64,000 nucleotides of DNA from Reichenbachiella sp. Its GTDB lineage: Bacteria; Bacteroidota; Bacteroidia; Cytophagales; Cyclobacteriaceae. This document shows, piece after piece, positions 1 through 9,282 of the stretch. The notes beneath the pieces are model-generated. The model did not search any database, was not told the DNA's origin, and worked only from the letters and a program-made list of their open reading frames with translations. The position numbers and the translations under genes were made by a program. Each line of letters opens with the position of its first letter. The first letter of the stretch is position 1. The stretch is taken from the NCBI RefSeq assembly GCF_033344935.1, contig NZ_JAWPMM010000001.1, positions 4,305,501-4,369,500 on the forward strand. The letters run 5' to 3'.

Positions 1-1695
1 AATTCTAATAGTTTGTCGAACCTCACAAAAAATGATATCAGTGGATTCAATGAGCTTATTGGCGTAGCACAGGAAGTGGTTAATTTATACCCTCAGGAAA
101 CTCAGTTCAACTTATTTACCAATGATTTTTTACCTGGGAGTAGTATTAGCCAGTCCAAAACAAAAACACTGGAAAGGCTAACAGAAGTTGAATATTCAAA
201 TTTGACGAGAAGTGGAAAAGAAATTTTCACCAAACTGCAATCAAGTGACCCTAATGAAAGCAAGGATGTATTTATCCTTTCGGACTTCCAGCAACCTACC
301 ACAGGCACCTTTGACGCTATCGTGGATTCAATAAATCAATACCATATCGTCGCTGTTGCTACTCCTGAACAACGAAACATCTCTGTCGATACTGTTTTTT
401 TGACCAATCCATTTTTAGTACCTAATCAAAAAAACAGTGTACAGGTAAGACTCAAAAACCAAGGACCTTTGGTCAATGACTTACAGGTAAAGTTTTTCAT
501 CAACGATCAACAAAGTGCCACGACCAGTATTGACATAGAAGCAAATTCCAGTCATACTGTCATTTTTGAATTGTCAGGTCAATTGAACAAAACCAATAGG
601 TGCCGAATTAGCTTTGAAGACTTTCCCATTACGTTTGATAATGACTACTATTTCTCTCTCAATCAAGCCGCTCAAATTAATATCGTCGAGGTGTCCAACC
701 AGGCCGATAGCCCAGTAAGTAAGGTTTACAAAAACAATGATTTATTCAGTGTTGAATCCTATCAATCCGAAAGCATTTCTTATCCGGCGCTAGAGCGTGC
801 AGATCTGATAGTAATCAATGGACTTAGCAAATTAGAAAATGGCCTAAAAGCTCAGATTGAAAAACATCTCACCAAAGGCAGCACGGTTATTTTTATTCCA
901 AATGAAAACGCTGCGTCTTACCAATTTGCTTCATTCGCTTTAGAAAGAGACTCCTCAGTTTCTAAGTCACCTCTTTCGATTCCGGACATAAAAAATCCCT
1001 TCTTTGAAAATATTTTTGAATCCATAAGTAATGACACCCAAATGCCTAACGTATCAGCATCATTCAAATGGAGTGCAAACAATGTCCAATTACTAAAAAC
1101 TAAAACGGGGCAACCCTTCCTAAGTCATCTGTTCCAAAAAGGAAATCTTTATGTATTTGCTGGTCCACTAGCCGCTCCTTATACCAACTTCCATCAACAT
1201 GCCCTGTTTGTACCTGTCATGCACAGAATAGCAGAACAAAGCAGTACAAACCATCAGGCGCTGGCGTTCAATGTAGATCGCATTAACCTTACTCTACCCG
1301 TTGATAGTATTCCAAATGGCCAACTGTACAAACTTCAAAAAGAAGGCGCTGAGCTCATACCTTCTCAGCGAGTGAGTGCCAATGAATTGGTTTTGGATAT
1401 GCCTAAATATTTATTGACACCAGGGTTTTATGATCTGACTTTAGGCGATCAGCTGTTTACGACTATTGCGTTTAACCATTCTAAAAAAGAATCGAATCTC
1501 TCCACGCTTCCTATAGAAGAAATCGAAGCGAGGCTTTCTGGAATTAAGCATTTAAACCTCTATCAACCTCAAGACGCAGCCTCATTTTCCAAAATCTTGA
1601 AAGAAAAATATCACCAACGTGAATTATGGAAATATACCTTAATTTTGTCCTTGATATTTCTTTTTGCTGAAAGTGTGCTACTAAGATTTTTATAA
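1..1695 (+). CDS. BatA-type membrane protein, 3' part (5'-truncated by window)
   Basis: The reading frame is open from base 1, so the start lies outside the window; the TTG at 13 is not a convincing start. The visible 564 residues lack the two N-terminal membrane helices expected of the BatA/aerotolerance-type family. They show a VWA-like end (VFILSDFQQ near residue 90), a CARDB-like beta region (about 130-210), a second Rossmann-like region (DLIVING, FIPNE, about 260-300) and a final C-terminal membrane helix after residue 535. Family members usually have the order two helices, VWA-like domain, beta domains, terminal helix. The stop codon overlaps the next ATG by one base, so the two genes are probably translationally coupled. 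No enzymatic function can be assigned; an envelope role is inferred. Confidence 0.75.
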   Translation, partial: NSNSLSNLTKNDISGFNELIGVAQEVVNLYPQETQFNLFTNDFLPGSSISQSKTKTLERLTEVEYSNLTRSGKEIFTKLQSSDPNESKDVFILSDFQQPTTGTFDAIVDSINQYHIVAVATPEQRNISVDTVFLTNPFLVPNQKNSVQVRLKNQGPLVNDLQVKFFINDQQSATTSIDIEANSSHTVIFELSGQLNKTNRCRISFEDFPITFDNDYYFSLNQAAQINIVEVSNQADSPVSKVYKNNDLFSVESYQSESISYPALERADLIVINGLSKLENGLKAQIEKHLTKGSTVIFIPNENAASYQFASFALERDSSVSKSPLSIPDIKNPFFENIFESISNDTQMPNVSASFKWSANNVQLLKTKTGQPFLSHLFQKGNLYVFAGPLAAPYTNFHQHALFVPVMHRIAEQSSTNHQALAFNVDRINLTLPVDSIPNGQLYKLQKEGAELIPSQRVSANELVLDMPKYLLTPGFYDLTLGDQLFTTIAFNHSKKESNLSTLPIEEIEARLSGIKHLNLYQPQDAASFSKILKEKYHQRELWKYTLILSLIFLFAESVLLRFL

Positions 1696-2957
1696 TGAAT
1701 ATACTCCTCAGAGAAGCCAAAATCCTCGACCCCCACTCTCCTCATCACAATAAAGTAGTCAATATTCATATCAAGGATGGAAAGATTGTTTCCATTGACA
1801 ATAAAGAGCATCGTGCGGATACAGTCATAGAAGCCAAAGGCAAGCTACTGACACCTGGGTGGTTCGACATGAAAGTCAATTTCAATGACCCGGGCAATGA
1901 ACACAAAGAAGATTTGGCCAGCGGAGCCGCAGCCGCTGCTCAAGGTGGGTTCACCGGAGTTGCTACCCTGCCAAATACTGACCCTGTGGTACAAACAAAA
2001 GGGCATGTAGAATATGTCTTATCAAAGTCTAAGGCCTATTTAACTGACATTTACCCCACCGCCGCAGTTACGCTAGAAACTAAAGGAGAAGACCTAACAG
2101 AAATGTTGGACCTCCATGCAGCCGGAGCCATTGCCTTTACAGATGGTGAAAAACCAATCTGGCACACAGATATGATGCTGAAGTCATTGATCTACCTGAA
2201 AAAAATCGATGGTTTACTTATTAGCCAACCAGAAGATCAGTTGCTGACGAGATTCGGCTCTATGAATGAAGGAACGGTCAGTACTGTACTGGGCCTAAAA
2301 GGCATGCCGACCTTGGCAGAGCACCTAATGATCAAAAGGGATCTTGATCTGCTAGAATATGCAGGAGGAAAAATCCATTTCTCTAACATCTCTTCAAAAG
2401 AGAGTATCAAGCTGATCAAAAAAGCAAAAAAGAAAGGATATCAGATCACCTGCGATGTGAGTATTCATCACCTGGTACATACCGATGAAGATCTGATGAG
2501 CTATGATTCCAACTTTAAAATCAACCCACCTCTTCGAACCGAAAAAGATAGAAAAGCATTGATCAAAGGGCTTCAGGAAGGTGTGATAGACGCCATCGTT
2601 TCTGCACACACTCCACAGGATGAGGAAAATAAGAAATTAGAATTTGATCTGGCGGGGTTTGGCATCTCTGGATTGCAAACCATGCTTCCATCCTTGTTAG
2701 CCTTAGGTAAAGAATTGGACCCAACAGTCTGGATAGAAAAAGTGACTGCAAACCCCAGAACCATTCTCAAGTTGGATCCAGCGACTATTGATGAAAAGCA
2801 GGAAGCCAACCTCACGCTTATTGACCCAAAAGTCAAATGGATACTCAATGATGAGACCAACAAATCAAAATCAAGAAACACCCCATTCTACAATCAAGAA
2901 CTGACAGGAAAAGTAATGGCAGTAATCAACGGCAATCAATTTCAAACTTTCGAATAA
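1695..2957 (+). CDS. dihydroorotase-like protein, probably non-catalytic (PyrC-like pseudoenzyme)
   Basis: 420 residues with the amidohydrolase fold of class I dihydroorotases: the GWFD entry motif at 55-58, PNTDP near 95, CDVSIHHL and a NPR/composite end. The metal site is broken. The usual HxH of strand 1 is Lys60-x-Asn62, the His of the HVS motif is Asn in SNISSKES, and the SxDHAPH motif reads VSAHTPQ, losing the catalytic Asp. In Pseudomonas-type pyrimidine synthesis an inactive PyrC' serves as a structural partner of aspartate transcarbamoylase. A similar non-catalytic role is inferred here, with a true dihydroorotase elsewhere in the genome. The ATG overlaps the preceding stop, and a DUF4199 gene follows five bases after the stop. 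Confidence 0.85.
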   Translation: MNILLREAKILDPHSPHHNKVVNIHIKDGKIVSIDNKEHRADTVIEAKGKLLTPGWFDMKVNFNDPGNEHKEDLASGAAAAAQGGFTGVATLPNTDPVVQTKGHVEYVLSKSKAYLTDIYPTAAVTLETKGEDLTEMLDLHAAGAIAFTDGEKPIWHTDMMLKSLIYLKKIDGLLISQPEDQLLTRFGSMNEGTVSTVLGLKGMPTLAEHLMIKRDLDLLEYAGGKIHFSNISSKESIKLIKKAKKKGYQITCDVSIHHLVHTDEDLMSYDSNFKINPPLRTEKDRKALIKGLQEGVIDAIVSAHTPQDEENKKLEFDLAGFGISGLQTMLPSLLALGKELDPTVWIEKVTANPRTILKLDPATIDEKQEANLTLIDPKVKWILNDETNKSKSRNTPFYNQELTGKVMAVINGNQFQTFE

Positions 2958-2962
2958 TCCAC

Positions 2963-3496
2963 ATGAAACCATTATTTAAAGTTCCGCTGAAATTCGGACT
3001 TATTGGCGCGGTCATTAATATTGCCATGTTTTTTGTACAACATTGGACTGGATCTAATCCGCTCATGGAGATGAGAGTATTCGACTTTTTCATCATACCA
3101 GTATTCATCTTTTTTGGCATCAAAGAATACAGAGACACCTTCAATCAAGGGTTGATGGAATTCTGGCAGGGGATGACAGTGGGATTTTTTATTTATGGAA
3201 GTATAGCTGTTTTATACTCGATCTTTTTGTGGATAGCCTTACAATTTGCAGACCCTGATATGTTACAATCTTACATTACTGAAAGCTTGAATGTAATAAA
3301 AGAAAACAAAGATCTACTAACCGAAGAAATGGGAGCAGAAAGCTATCAGTCGTCGTACGATGAAGTAAGTAAAACTACAGCACTTGACTTAGCCACTGAC
3401 AGTTTAGTCAAAAAAGCAGGTATTGGATTTTTGCTAACCAGCGTGCTTTCGACTGTTTTAAAAAAGCAACCAAAAAAAATTAGACTTGGCCGATAA
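2963..3496 (+). CDS. DUF4199 family membrane protein
   Basis: 177 residues matching the Bacteroidota DUF4199 family in size and layout. There are hydrophobic segments at about 10-30, 40-55 and 70-95, then an acidic soluble loop (about 95-145, with ITESLNVIKENKDLL) and a last hydrophobic stretch (150-165) before a basic tail. The function of the family is unknown; inner-membrane location is inferred. It lies five bases after the dihydroorotase-like gene, and a second DUF4199 copy follows after 41 bases, so this is a tandem pair of diverged paralogues. Confidence 0.75.
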   Translation: MKPLFKVPLKFGLIGAVINIAMFFVQHWTGSNPLMEMRVFDFFIIPVFIFFGIKEYRDTFNQGLMEFWQGMTVGFFIYGSIAVLYSIFLWIALQFADPDMLQSYITESLNVIKENKDLLTEEMGAESYQSSYDEVSKTTALDLATDSLVKKAGIGFLLTSVLSTVLKKQPKKIRLGR

Positions 3497-3514
3497 TTAG
3501 CTCGGCTTTATTTT
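3488..3514 (+). terminator. weak hairpin with T-rich tail between the DUF4199 genes
   Basis: A 5-bp stem (GCCGA 3489-3493, TCGGC 3502-3506), extendable by one G-U pair, encloses the stop codon of the upstream gene. It is followed by TTTATTTTATTT. It could be a leaky terminator or attenuator inside the operon; the stem is short. Confidence 0.3.
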
Positions 3515-3537
3515 ATTTAACCTTAAACTATTACCAA

Positions 3538-4077
3538 ATGGAATCTAACGCTAGCACCGAAGCCATCAAAGGCGGACTTATTGTAGGGCTTATCAGCATC
3601 ATAATATCGATGATTATTTATGTTGTGGATGTAGCTATTATGGTAAGCTTAACTTTTGCATTTCTCTCCTTTGCTCTCTCGATTTTTTTATATTCATATT
3701 TAGGAAAAAAATATAGAAATGAACATCTGGAAGGATTTATATCCTTTGGAGATGCATTTAAATTCATTTTCATTGCAGGCTTGATAGGCGCAATCTTAAA
3801 TGGTGTTTTTTCAATTGCACTATTCAATTTTATTGATCCAGAATTACCAGAAATACTGACAGAACAAGTAATACAAGACACCGAGTCTCGATTAGAAAGT
3901 TTTGGAGTACCTTCAGAAGATATGGATGAGGCGCTTGAAAAAGTAGAGAAAGATATGGCAGGTCAATTTTCTGTAGGCGGCATACTGAAAGGTAGTTGGG
4001 CCTGGGCATTGGGAGCTGCAATTATTGGATTAATTTGCGGTGCAATCATTAAAAAGAAAAGACCCGAATTTGAATAA
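3538..4077 (+). CDS. DUF4199 family membrane protein, second copy
   Basis: 179 residues with hydrophobic segments at about 12-32, 35-57, 75-100 and 150-170. As in the copy before it, an acidic soluble loop lies between the last two helices (here ESRLESFGVPSEDMDEAL). N- and C-termini are probably cytoplasmic, and the tail is basic (KKKRPEFE). The stop overlaps the ATG of the glycosyltransferase by one base, tying this family to lipid-linked sugar transfer in this operon. The role is unknown. Confidence 0.75.
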   Translation: MESNASTEAIKGGLIVGLISIIISMIIYVVDVAIMVSLTFAFLSFALSIFLYSYLGKKYRNEHLEGFISFGDAFKFIFIAGLIGAILNGVFSIALFNFIDPELPEILTEQVIQDTESRLESFGVPSEDMDEALEKVEKDMAGQFSVGGILKGSWAWALGAAIIGLICGAIIKKKRPEFE

Positions 4078-5048
4078 TGACTGAATCTCTGGACATATCC
4101 GTAGTTATTCCACTACTCAACGAAGAAGAATCTTTGCCTGAACTCCATGCTTGGATTGGCCGAGTGATGGAAGAAAAAGGATTTCAGTATGAAATCCTTT
4201 TTGTGGATGATGGAAGTACGGACAGGTCCTGGGAAATTATCAGCGAACTCGCAGAAAAAGATGCGCACGTCAAAGGCATAAAATTCAACAGAAACTACGG
4301 AAAGTCAGCAGCACTCAATACTGGATTTAAAAATGTAAGTGGCCAAGTTGTAATCACGATGGATGCTGACCTACAAGATAGTCCGGATGAAATACCCAGC
4401 CTCTATGACCAAATCACCAAGGACGGATACGATTTGGTCTCAGGTTGGAAAAAGAAGCGCTATGATCCGATTATGAAAACTATCCCTTCGAAGTTTTTCA
4501 ACTTCGTGGCCAGGAAGTTTTCAGGAATCAAACTACATGACTTCAACTGTGGATTAAAAGCCTACAAAAAAGAGGTAGTCAAGTCAATTGACGTTTATGG
4601 TGAAATGCACCGATATATTCCCTTCTTGGCTAAAGGGCAAGGCTTTGCGAAAATAGGTGAGCGCGTAGTACAACATCAAGCTCGAAAATACGGAGAAACT
4701 AAGTTTGGCTTGGAGCGATTTATTTTTGGATTTTTAGATCTGCTTTCCATCTCTTTTGTATCGAAATTCAAAAAACGACCGATGCACTTTTTCGGATCGT
4801 TCGGGACGCTCTCCTTTTTCTTTGGAACCTTAATCACTTTCTGGATTATTGGTCGAAAAATATTCGAAATACAAATGGGATTACCAGCGCGGGATGTAGT
4901 CGATCAGCCGCTATTCTTCTTAGCGCTTGTGGCAGTAATTATTGGTGTCCAGCTCTTCTTGGCCGGCTTTATCGGCGAAATGATGACTCAATCTTCTACA
5001 CGAAAGAATGATTATCTGGTGAGTCAAAAGATTGGGTTAAAGGACTAA
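4077..5048 (+). CDS. family 2 glycosyltransferase, polyprenyl-phosphate sugar transferase type
   Basis: 323 residues. The N-terminal 230 form a GT-A domain with the nucleotide-binding DDGSTD motif near residue 43, the metal-binding DADLQD motif near 97 and a basic QHQARKYGETKFG segment near 200. Two long membrane helices follow (about 235-260 and 280-305). This is the layout of the DPM1/GtrB/ArnC-like enzymes that move a sugar from a nucleotide donor to undecaprenyl phosphate at the cytoplasmic face. The exact sugar cannot be read from sequence. It is the last gene of the (+) run and meets the methyltransferase gene head-on, the two stop codons overlapping by four bases. Confidence 0.88.
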   Translation: MTESLDISVVIPLLNEEESLPELHAWIGRVMEEKGFQYEILFVDDGSTDRSWEIISELAEKDAHVKGIKFNRNYGKSAALNTGFKNVSGQVVITMDADLQDSPDEIPSLYDQITKDGYDLVSGWKKKRYDPIMKTIPSKFFNFVARKFSGIKLHDFNCGLKAYKKEVVKSIDVYGEMHRYIPFLAKGQGFAKIGERVVQHQARKYGETKFGLERFIFGFLDLLSISFVSKFKKRPMHFFGSFGTLSFFFGTLITFWIIGRKIFEIQMGLPARDVVDQPLFFLALVAVIIGVQLFLAGFIGEMMTQSSTRKNDYLVSQKIGLKD

Positions 5049-5812
5049 TCTTTTTTACATAAATGAATCACTTCATCTTTTGGTAACGCATATCGAGCTT
5101 GCTCCTCGGCTGATAAAGAATTAACAAAATTATCTTCAACTACTGTAAATCCTGCTTTTCGTAATCGGTCTGGATAGTCCTTGCCGTAAAGTCTCACGTG
5201 ATCATCTTGTCCGAATAGCTTCTCTCTTTCCTTTGGATCGGTAACAGTATCATCTTCAAAAGTAACCTCTGGAACTGGATGAAAAATTGGAATCTGGATG
5301 ATAGCCCAGCCACCAGGTTTTAATACTCTGTGGATTTCCTTCATGGATTGGATGTCATCTGCGACATGCTCCATCACGTGGTTACAAAAGGCCACATCGA
5401 ATCGATTGTCTTCGAATGGCATCTCGTGGATATCCATTTTGACTTTGGCTAAAGGAGACTCCAAGTCTGCTGTGATATATTGATCACCATGGATCTCTTC
5501 GAATCGCTTGATAAAACAGATTTCCGGTGCAATGTGTAGGACTTCTTGATTGGGTTGAAAAAAGGTAGTCTTTTGTTTGAGGTACAGCCACATCAGCCTG
5601 TGACGCTCCAATGCCAGGCAATTGGGGCAAAGTGCATTCGCTCTAGCCACTCTGCCATAAGGCACAAACTTAGAAAATTGACTATCACATACTGGGCACT
5701 CTACTTTGTTGCCTCTATAAAAAAGAGCCACCACCTTAAGTGCTACATGACTAAAAAGCTGCAAATATTTTCGCGGGATATGGCGAACAACAAAACTGAT
5801 GATTTTCTTCAA
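5045..5812 (-). CDS. class I SAM-dependent methyltransferase with N-terminal zinc motif
   Basis: 255 residues. An N-terminal amphipathic/basic segment is followed by a CxxC...CxxC knuckle (CPVC at about 38 and CPNC at about 61). Then comes a Methyltransf_11-like Rossmann domain: VLHIAPE as motif I near 97, a conserved acidic position (ADLESP), FDVAFCNHVMEHV near 143 and LKPGGW near 170. The substrate is unknown. Position next to a polyprenyl sugar transferase suggests a cell-surface glycan or lipid substrate, which is inference. A promoter -7 element lies about 20 bases upstream. Confidence 0.82.
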   Translation of the reverse strand: MKKIISFVVRHIPRKYLQLFSHVALKVVALFYRGNKVECPVCDSQFSKFVPYGRVARANALCPNCLALERHRLMWLYLKQKTTFFQPNQEVLHIAPEICFIKRFEEIHGDQYITADLESPLAKVKMDIHEMPFEDNRFDVAFCNHVMEHVADDIQSMKEIHRVLKPGGWAIIQIPIFHPVPEVTFEDDTVTDPKEREKLFGQDDHVRLYGKDYPDRLRKAGFTVVEDNFVNSLSAEEQARYALPKDEVIHLCKKD

Positions 5813-5831
5813 AGCATTCCGGATTAAGCCG

Positions 5832-5839
5832 CAAATATA
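5832..5839 (-). promoter_or_regulatory. Bacteroidota -7 element for the methyltransferase gene
   Basis: On the minus strand it reads TATATTTG, an exact match to TAnnTTTG, ending 20 bases before the ATG at 5812. No clear -33 TTTG is seen at the expected spacing, so the leader would be very short. Confidence 0.5.
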
Positions 5840-5869
5840 ACGCTAGCCTTGAAGATGGGAAGGAATCGT

Positions 5870-6490
5870 TTAATTTTCTATCAACTCCTCTAATTCGTGA
5901 TTAACCATATCATAGTCAAACCTGAAGGTATATTTCGTAGCTTCCATTTTATCTAGAATCTCTCTCACATGAGCGATTACTTTCTCTTCCTTATGTCTCA
6001 ACTGCTCATCTTGTACGAATTTTAACGAAGCAATCATTTCAGCGAAAGTCGCATTCATAAACTGCATGGCCTTAAACTTCTCCCCTTTATCTAAGTTGTT
6101 TTGAGATATGGTCATACATGCATAAGCAATTGAGTTCAAAGCATTAAAAAAGGCTTTGTTTAGATCATCTTCCTTTAGATCATCGATACGCATCTCTTTT
6201 TCCACAAGCTCTAAATCTTCCACCGCTCTTTCTAAATGAGCAATTGATGAACTGTCTGTATACTGTTCTATCACTCGCATTTTCATCATGGCATCATCCA
6301 ACTCTTGAATCGCACGATTATAATTTCCATTTACGATCAGATGCCGCGCATCAGAAAGATTCTTTACTGGCGCCATCGCTAGATCAATGGTGAGTTCATT
6401 ATGCGCCAAATTCACTAAATGCAGTATACTAATGGATGCCACAATAAGTAAAATACTGGATACGGCTGTTGTTTTCTTTTCGGAAGACAT
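5870..6490 (-). CDS. uncharacterised membrane-anchored helical protein
   Basis: 206 residues from the ATG at 6490. A longer reading from 6562 adds 24 residues rich in Cys and Phe that break the N-terminal signal-anchor, so it is not preferred. A short basic start is followed by one hydrophobic helix (about 9-28). The rest is predicted helical and charged (AIQELDDAMMKMR, ERAVEDLELVEKEM), ending in acidic EELIEN. No family was recognised. It is divergent from the pyrophosphatase gene and shares a 276-base intergenic region with it. Confidence 0.6.
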   Translation of the reverse strand: MSSEKKTTAVSSILLIVASISILHLVNLAHNELTIDLAMAPVKNLSDARHLIVNGNYNRAIQELDDAMMKMRVIEQYTDSSSIAHLERAVEDLELVEKEMRIDDLKEDDLNKAFFNALNSIAYACMTISQNNLDKGEKFKAMQFMNATFAEMIASLKFVQDEQLRHKEEKVIAHVREILDKMEATKYTFRFDYDMVNHELEELIEN

Positions 6491-6631
6491 GTTTTGAAAT
6501 TTCTTAATAAATCGAACTGGAAAGCAAAGTACGCAATTATCCCCAAAATGCTTTCGTTCCATTCCAATTTCAAAGTGTTTGATTCTTATCTATTGAAATA
6601 GTCCATTAAAATGTAAAATAGAGCCAACCAG

Positions 6632-6667
6632 AGTCGCTACCGATTCCCTCGGCGACTATATTTTTTA
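6632..6667 (+). other. terminator-like hairpin upstream of hppA
   Basis: Nested pairing: AGTCG (6632-6636) with CGACT (6653-6657) and, inside it, CCGA (6640-6643) with TCGG (6649-6652), followed by a T-rich run at 6661-6667. No plus-strand gene precedes it, so a terminator is not obviously needed. It may be part of a small RNA or act as insulation of the divergent promoters. Confidence 0.3.
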
Positions 6668-6683
6668 TTCTTGACTGATCTCT

Positions 6684-6691
6684 TATATTTG
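6684..6691 (+). promoter_or_regulatory. Bacteroidota -7 element for hppA
   Basis: TATATTTG is an exact TAnnTTTG match, 75 bases before the hppA ATG. The expected -33 position holds only a T run. The transcript would carry a leader of about 70 bases containing the next hairpin. Confidence 0.5.
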
Positions 6692-6707
6692 CGCTGGTTT
6701 AAATGAG

Positions 6708-6726
6708 AGGGCTTTATGCCCTTTTT
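6708..6726 (+). promoter_or_regulatory. hairpin plus T-tract in the hppA leader
   Basis: AGGGC and GCCCT pair around a TTTAT loop and are followed directly by a T tract. It sits between the putative -7 element and the hppA start, where an intrinsic-terminator-like shape could attenuate expression. The stem is only 5 bp, so this is tentative. Confidence 0.3.
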
Positions 6727-6766
6727 TGATTTTTAAATTTGAGTTTAAAAAATTCTAGGAAAAGAT

Positions 6767-9220
6767 ATGAGTAATTTGATTTACGTGCCAATCGTATTGG
6801 CCTGTCTGGGACTTGTTTTCATGCTTATTAAAATGGCATGGGTAAAGAAACAAAGTGCCGGAAATGAGAAGATGCAAGAAATCTCAAAAAACATTAAAGA
6901 AGGTGCACTTGCCTTCTTGAGTGCTGAGTATAGACTGTTAGCCATCTTTGTAGTAGCTGCTTCTGCTGCGCTATTTGGTATTTCAACTATGGTTGAAACT
7001 ACGAGTTGGATGATTGTTCCTGCATTCGTTGTTGGAGCGATATTTTCCGCAGCCGCAGGAAACATTGGAATGCGAATTGCTACCGAAGCCAACGCCAGAA
7101 CCACTGAAGCTGCTAGAACTAGTTTACCAAATGCATTGAAAGTATCTTTCGGTGGCGGTACAGTAATGGGACTTGGTGTTGCAGGCTTAGCAGTTTTAGG
7201 ACTTAGTTTATTCTTCTTGGTATTCACCAAGATGTTTATGGGCGCAGGCTCTTTCTACAACGACATGACCATGGTTTTGGAAGCCTTAGCTGGTTTCTCA
7301 TTAGGTGCTGAATCTATTGCACTATTCGCTAGAGTAGGTGGTGGTATCTACACGAAAGCAGCCGATGTAGGCGCTGATTTAGTAGGTAAAGTAGAAGCAG
7401 GTATCCCAGAAGATGATCCAAGAAACCCTGCGACTATTGCTGACAACGTAGGTGATAACGTAGGTGATGTAGCGGGAATGGGAGCCGACCTTTTCGGTTC
7501 ATACGTAGCGACTGTCCTTGCCTCTATGGTATTGGGTAACTATATCATCAAAGATATGGCTGACGCAGGTGTGGTGCTTGACACTTTTGGAGGTATGGGA
7601 CCAATCCTATTGCCAATCATGATCGCAGGTGTGGGTATCATAGCTTCTATTATAGGTACATTCTTGATCAGCATCAAAGACAATTCTGCTAAAGAAGCAG
7701 AAGTACAAAAAGCATTAAACACAGGAAACATTGTTTCTATTTTATTGACTGCAGTTGCAGGTTGGTTCTTAATTGACTACATGCTTCCTGATACCATTAT
7801 TGGAATGAAGTTCTTCGGTGAAGGCACTATGGACATTCCTAGCCGTCACGTATTCTATGCTACATTGGTAGGATTAGGTGTTGGCTATTTAATCTCAATG
7901 TTCACTGAATACTATACAGCGCTTGGCAAAAAGCCGGTCATGGACATCGTTCAGAATTCATCTACCGGAGCTGCAACCAACATCATTGCTGGTTTGGCTA
8001 CAGGTATGATTTCTACCTTCTCTTCAGTGATTCTTTTCGCTATCGCGATTTGGGGATCTTATGAATTGGCTGGATTCTACGGAGTAGCAATCGCAGCTTC
8101 TGCGATGATGGCTACTACTGCGATGCAGCTGGCCATCGACGCCTTCGGCCCTATCGCGGATAACGCAGGCGGTGTAGCTGAAATGAGTGAACTTCCAGAA
8201 GAAGTAAGAGAAAGAACTGATATTTTAGATTCAGTAGGAAACACTACTGCTGCAGTAGGTAAAGGATTTGCGATTGCTTCTGCGGCCTTGACTGCATTAG
8301 CACTTTTCGCTGCTTACGTAACTTTCACAGGTATCGATGGTATCAACATTTTCAAAGCTGACGTATTGGCGGCCTTGTTTATTGGAGGTATGATTCCAGT
8401 TGTATTCTCTGCTTTGGCTATGAAATCTGTAGGTAAAGCTGCCATGGAAATGGTAATGGAAGTTAGACGTCAGTTCAAAGAAATACCTGGCATCCTAGAA
8501 GGAACAGGCAAACCTGACTATGCCAGATGTGTAGAGATCTCAACGCAAGCTGCATTGAAAGAAATGATGTTGCCTGGTGCTTTGACTATCATCACTCCGA
8601 TCATCATCGGATTTGCAATGGGACCTGAAGCTTTGGGTGCATACATGGCCGGTGTAGCTGTATCTGGTGTAATGTGGGCCATTTTCCAAAACAACGCCGG
8701 TGGTGCATGGGACAACGCTAAGAAGTCATTCGAAGCAGGCGTTGAAATTAATGGTGAAATGACTTACAAAGGATCAGAAGCACATAAAGCGGCAGTAACT
8801 GGTGATACAGTAGGTGATCCATTCAAAGATACTTCAGGACCTTCTATGAACATCTTGATCAAATTGACTTGTTTAGTAGGACTTGTAATCGCTCCAATCT
8901 TAGGTGAAGTATACGGTACTGGCGGACATGCTAGCGCCCCACAGACCGAGCAAATGATGGGTTGTAAGCACGAAGGTGCTTGTACGGCTAAATGTCATTC
9001 CAAAATGGATAAGAAGGAATGCAAGCCTGGTTGCACTAAAGCTTGTTGTGCAGCAAAAGAAGCTAAGAAAGAAGTGAAAGTAATGCTATCTGGTGAAGAA
9101 GCCAGCACTACGGCAATAGTTGAAACTAAATCAGTAGTTGACGGCAAGGAAATTGTAAAAGTAGATACTTTGACAGGTACTAAAGCTGAAGTAGAAGCTC
9201 AACTGGAAGAATTGAAGTAA
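6767..9220 (+). CDS. hppA: membrane-bound ion-translocating pyrophosphatase, K+-dependent type
   Basis: 817 residues; it couples PPi hydrolysis to H+ (or Na+) export across the inner membrane. Seen: about 16 hydrophobic helices, the substrate-site signature [13 protein letters not shown] with [21 protein letters not shown] near 200-235, and a second acidic cluster [10 protein letters not shown] near 465. The cation-selectivity site reads [10 protein letters not shown] near 495. Ala (not Lys) there with Gly three residues on is the K+-dependent type. H+ versus Na+ cannot be decided by eye. Unusual is a soluble tail of about 90 residues after the last helix, beginning near 725 and containing seven Cys within about 35 residues, then an acidic/Lys-rich end. 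The gene is monocistronic, closed by a strong bidirectional terminator. Confidence 0.96.
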   Translation: MSNLIYVPIVLACLGLVFMLIKMAWVKKQSAGNEKMQEISKNIKEGALAFLSAEYRLLAIFVVAASAALFGISTMVETTSWMIVPAFVVGAIFSAAAGNIGMRIATEANARTTEAARTSLPNALKVSFGGGTVMGLGVAGLAVLGLSLFFLVFTKMFMGAGSFYNDMTMVLEALAGFSLGAESIALFARVGGGIYTKAADVGADLVGKVEAGIPEDDPRNPATIADNVGDNVGDVAGMGADLFGSYVATVLASMVLGNYIIKDMADAGVVLDTFGGMGPILLPIMIAGVGIIASIIGTFLISIKDNSAKEAEVQKALNTGNIVSILLTAVAGWFLIDYMLPDTIIGMKFFGEGTMDIPSRHVFYATLVGLGVGYLISMFTEYYTALGKKPVMDIVQNSSTGAATNIIAGLATGMISTFSSVILFAIAIWGSYELAGFYGVAIAASAMMATTAMQLAIDAFGPIADNAGGVAEMSELPEEVRERTDILDSVGNTTAAVGKGFAIASAALTALALFAAYVTFTGIDGINIFKADVLAALFIGGMIPVVFSALAMKSVGKAAMEMVMEVRRQFKEIPGILEGTGKPDYARCVEISTQAALKEMMLPGALTIITPIIIGFAMGPEALGAYMAGVAVSGVMWAIFQNNAGGAWDNAKKSFEAGVEINGEMTYKGSEAHKAAVTGDTVGDPFKDTSGPSMNILIKLTCLVGLVIAPILGEVYGTGGHASAPQTEQMMGCKHEGACTAKCHSKMDKKECKPGCTKACCAAKEAKKEVKVMLSGEEASTTAIVETKSVVDGKEIVKVDTLTGTKAEVEAQLEELK

Positions 9221-9235
9221 CGAACTAGAAATCTT

Positions 9236-9276
9236 AAAAAAAATAGCGCAGGGTTTAAACCCTGCGCTATTTTTTT
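9236..9276. terminator. bidirectional terminator between hppA and the PepSY gene
   Basis: A perfect 26-base palindrome (arms 9244-9256 and 9257-9269) is flanked by an A tract on the left and a T tract on the right. It can terminate the converging hppA and PepSY transcripts. Confidence 0.9.
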
Positions 9277-9282
9277 GCCCGA

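Noticed and set aside
6671-6691. TTGAC at 6671 as the -33 box for hppA.
   Set aside because: It is only about ten bases from the -7 element, well short of the 19-21 expected.
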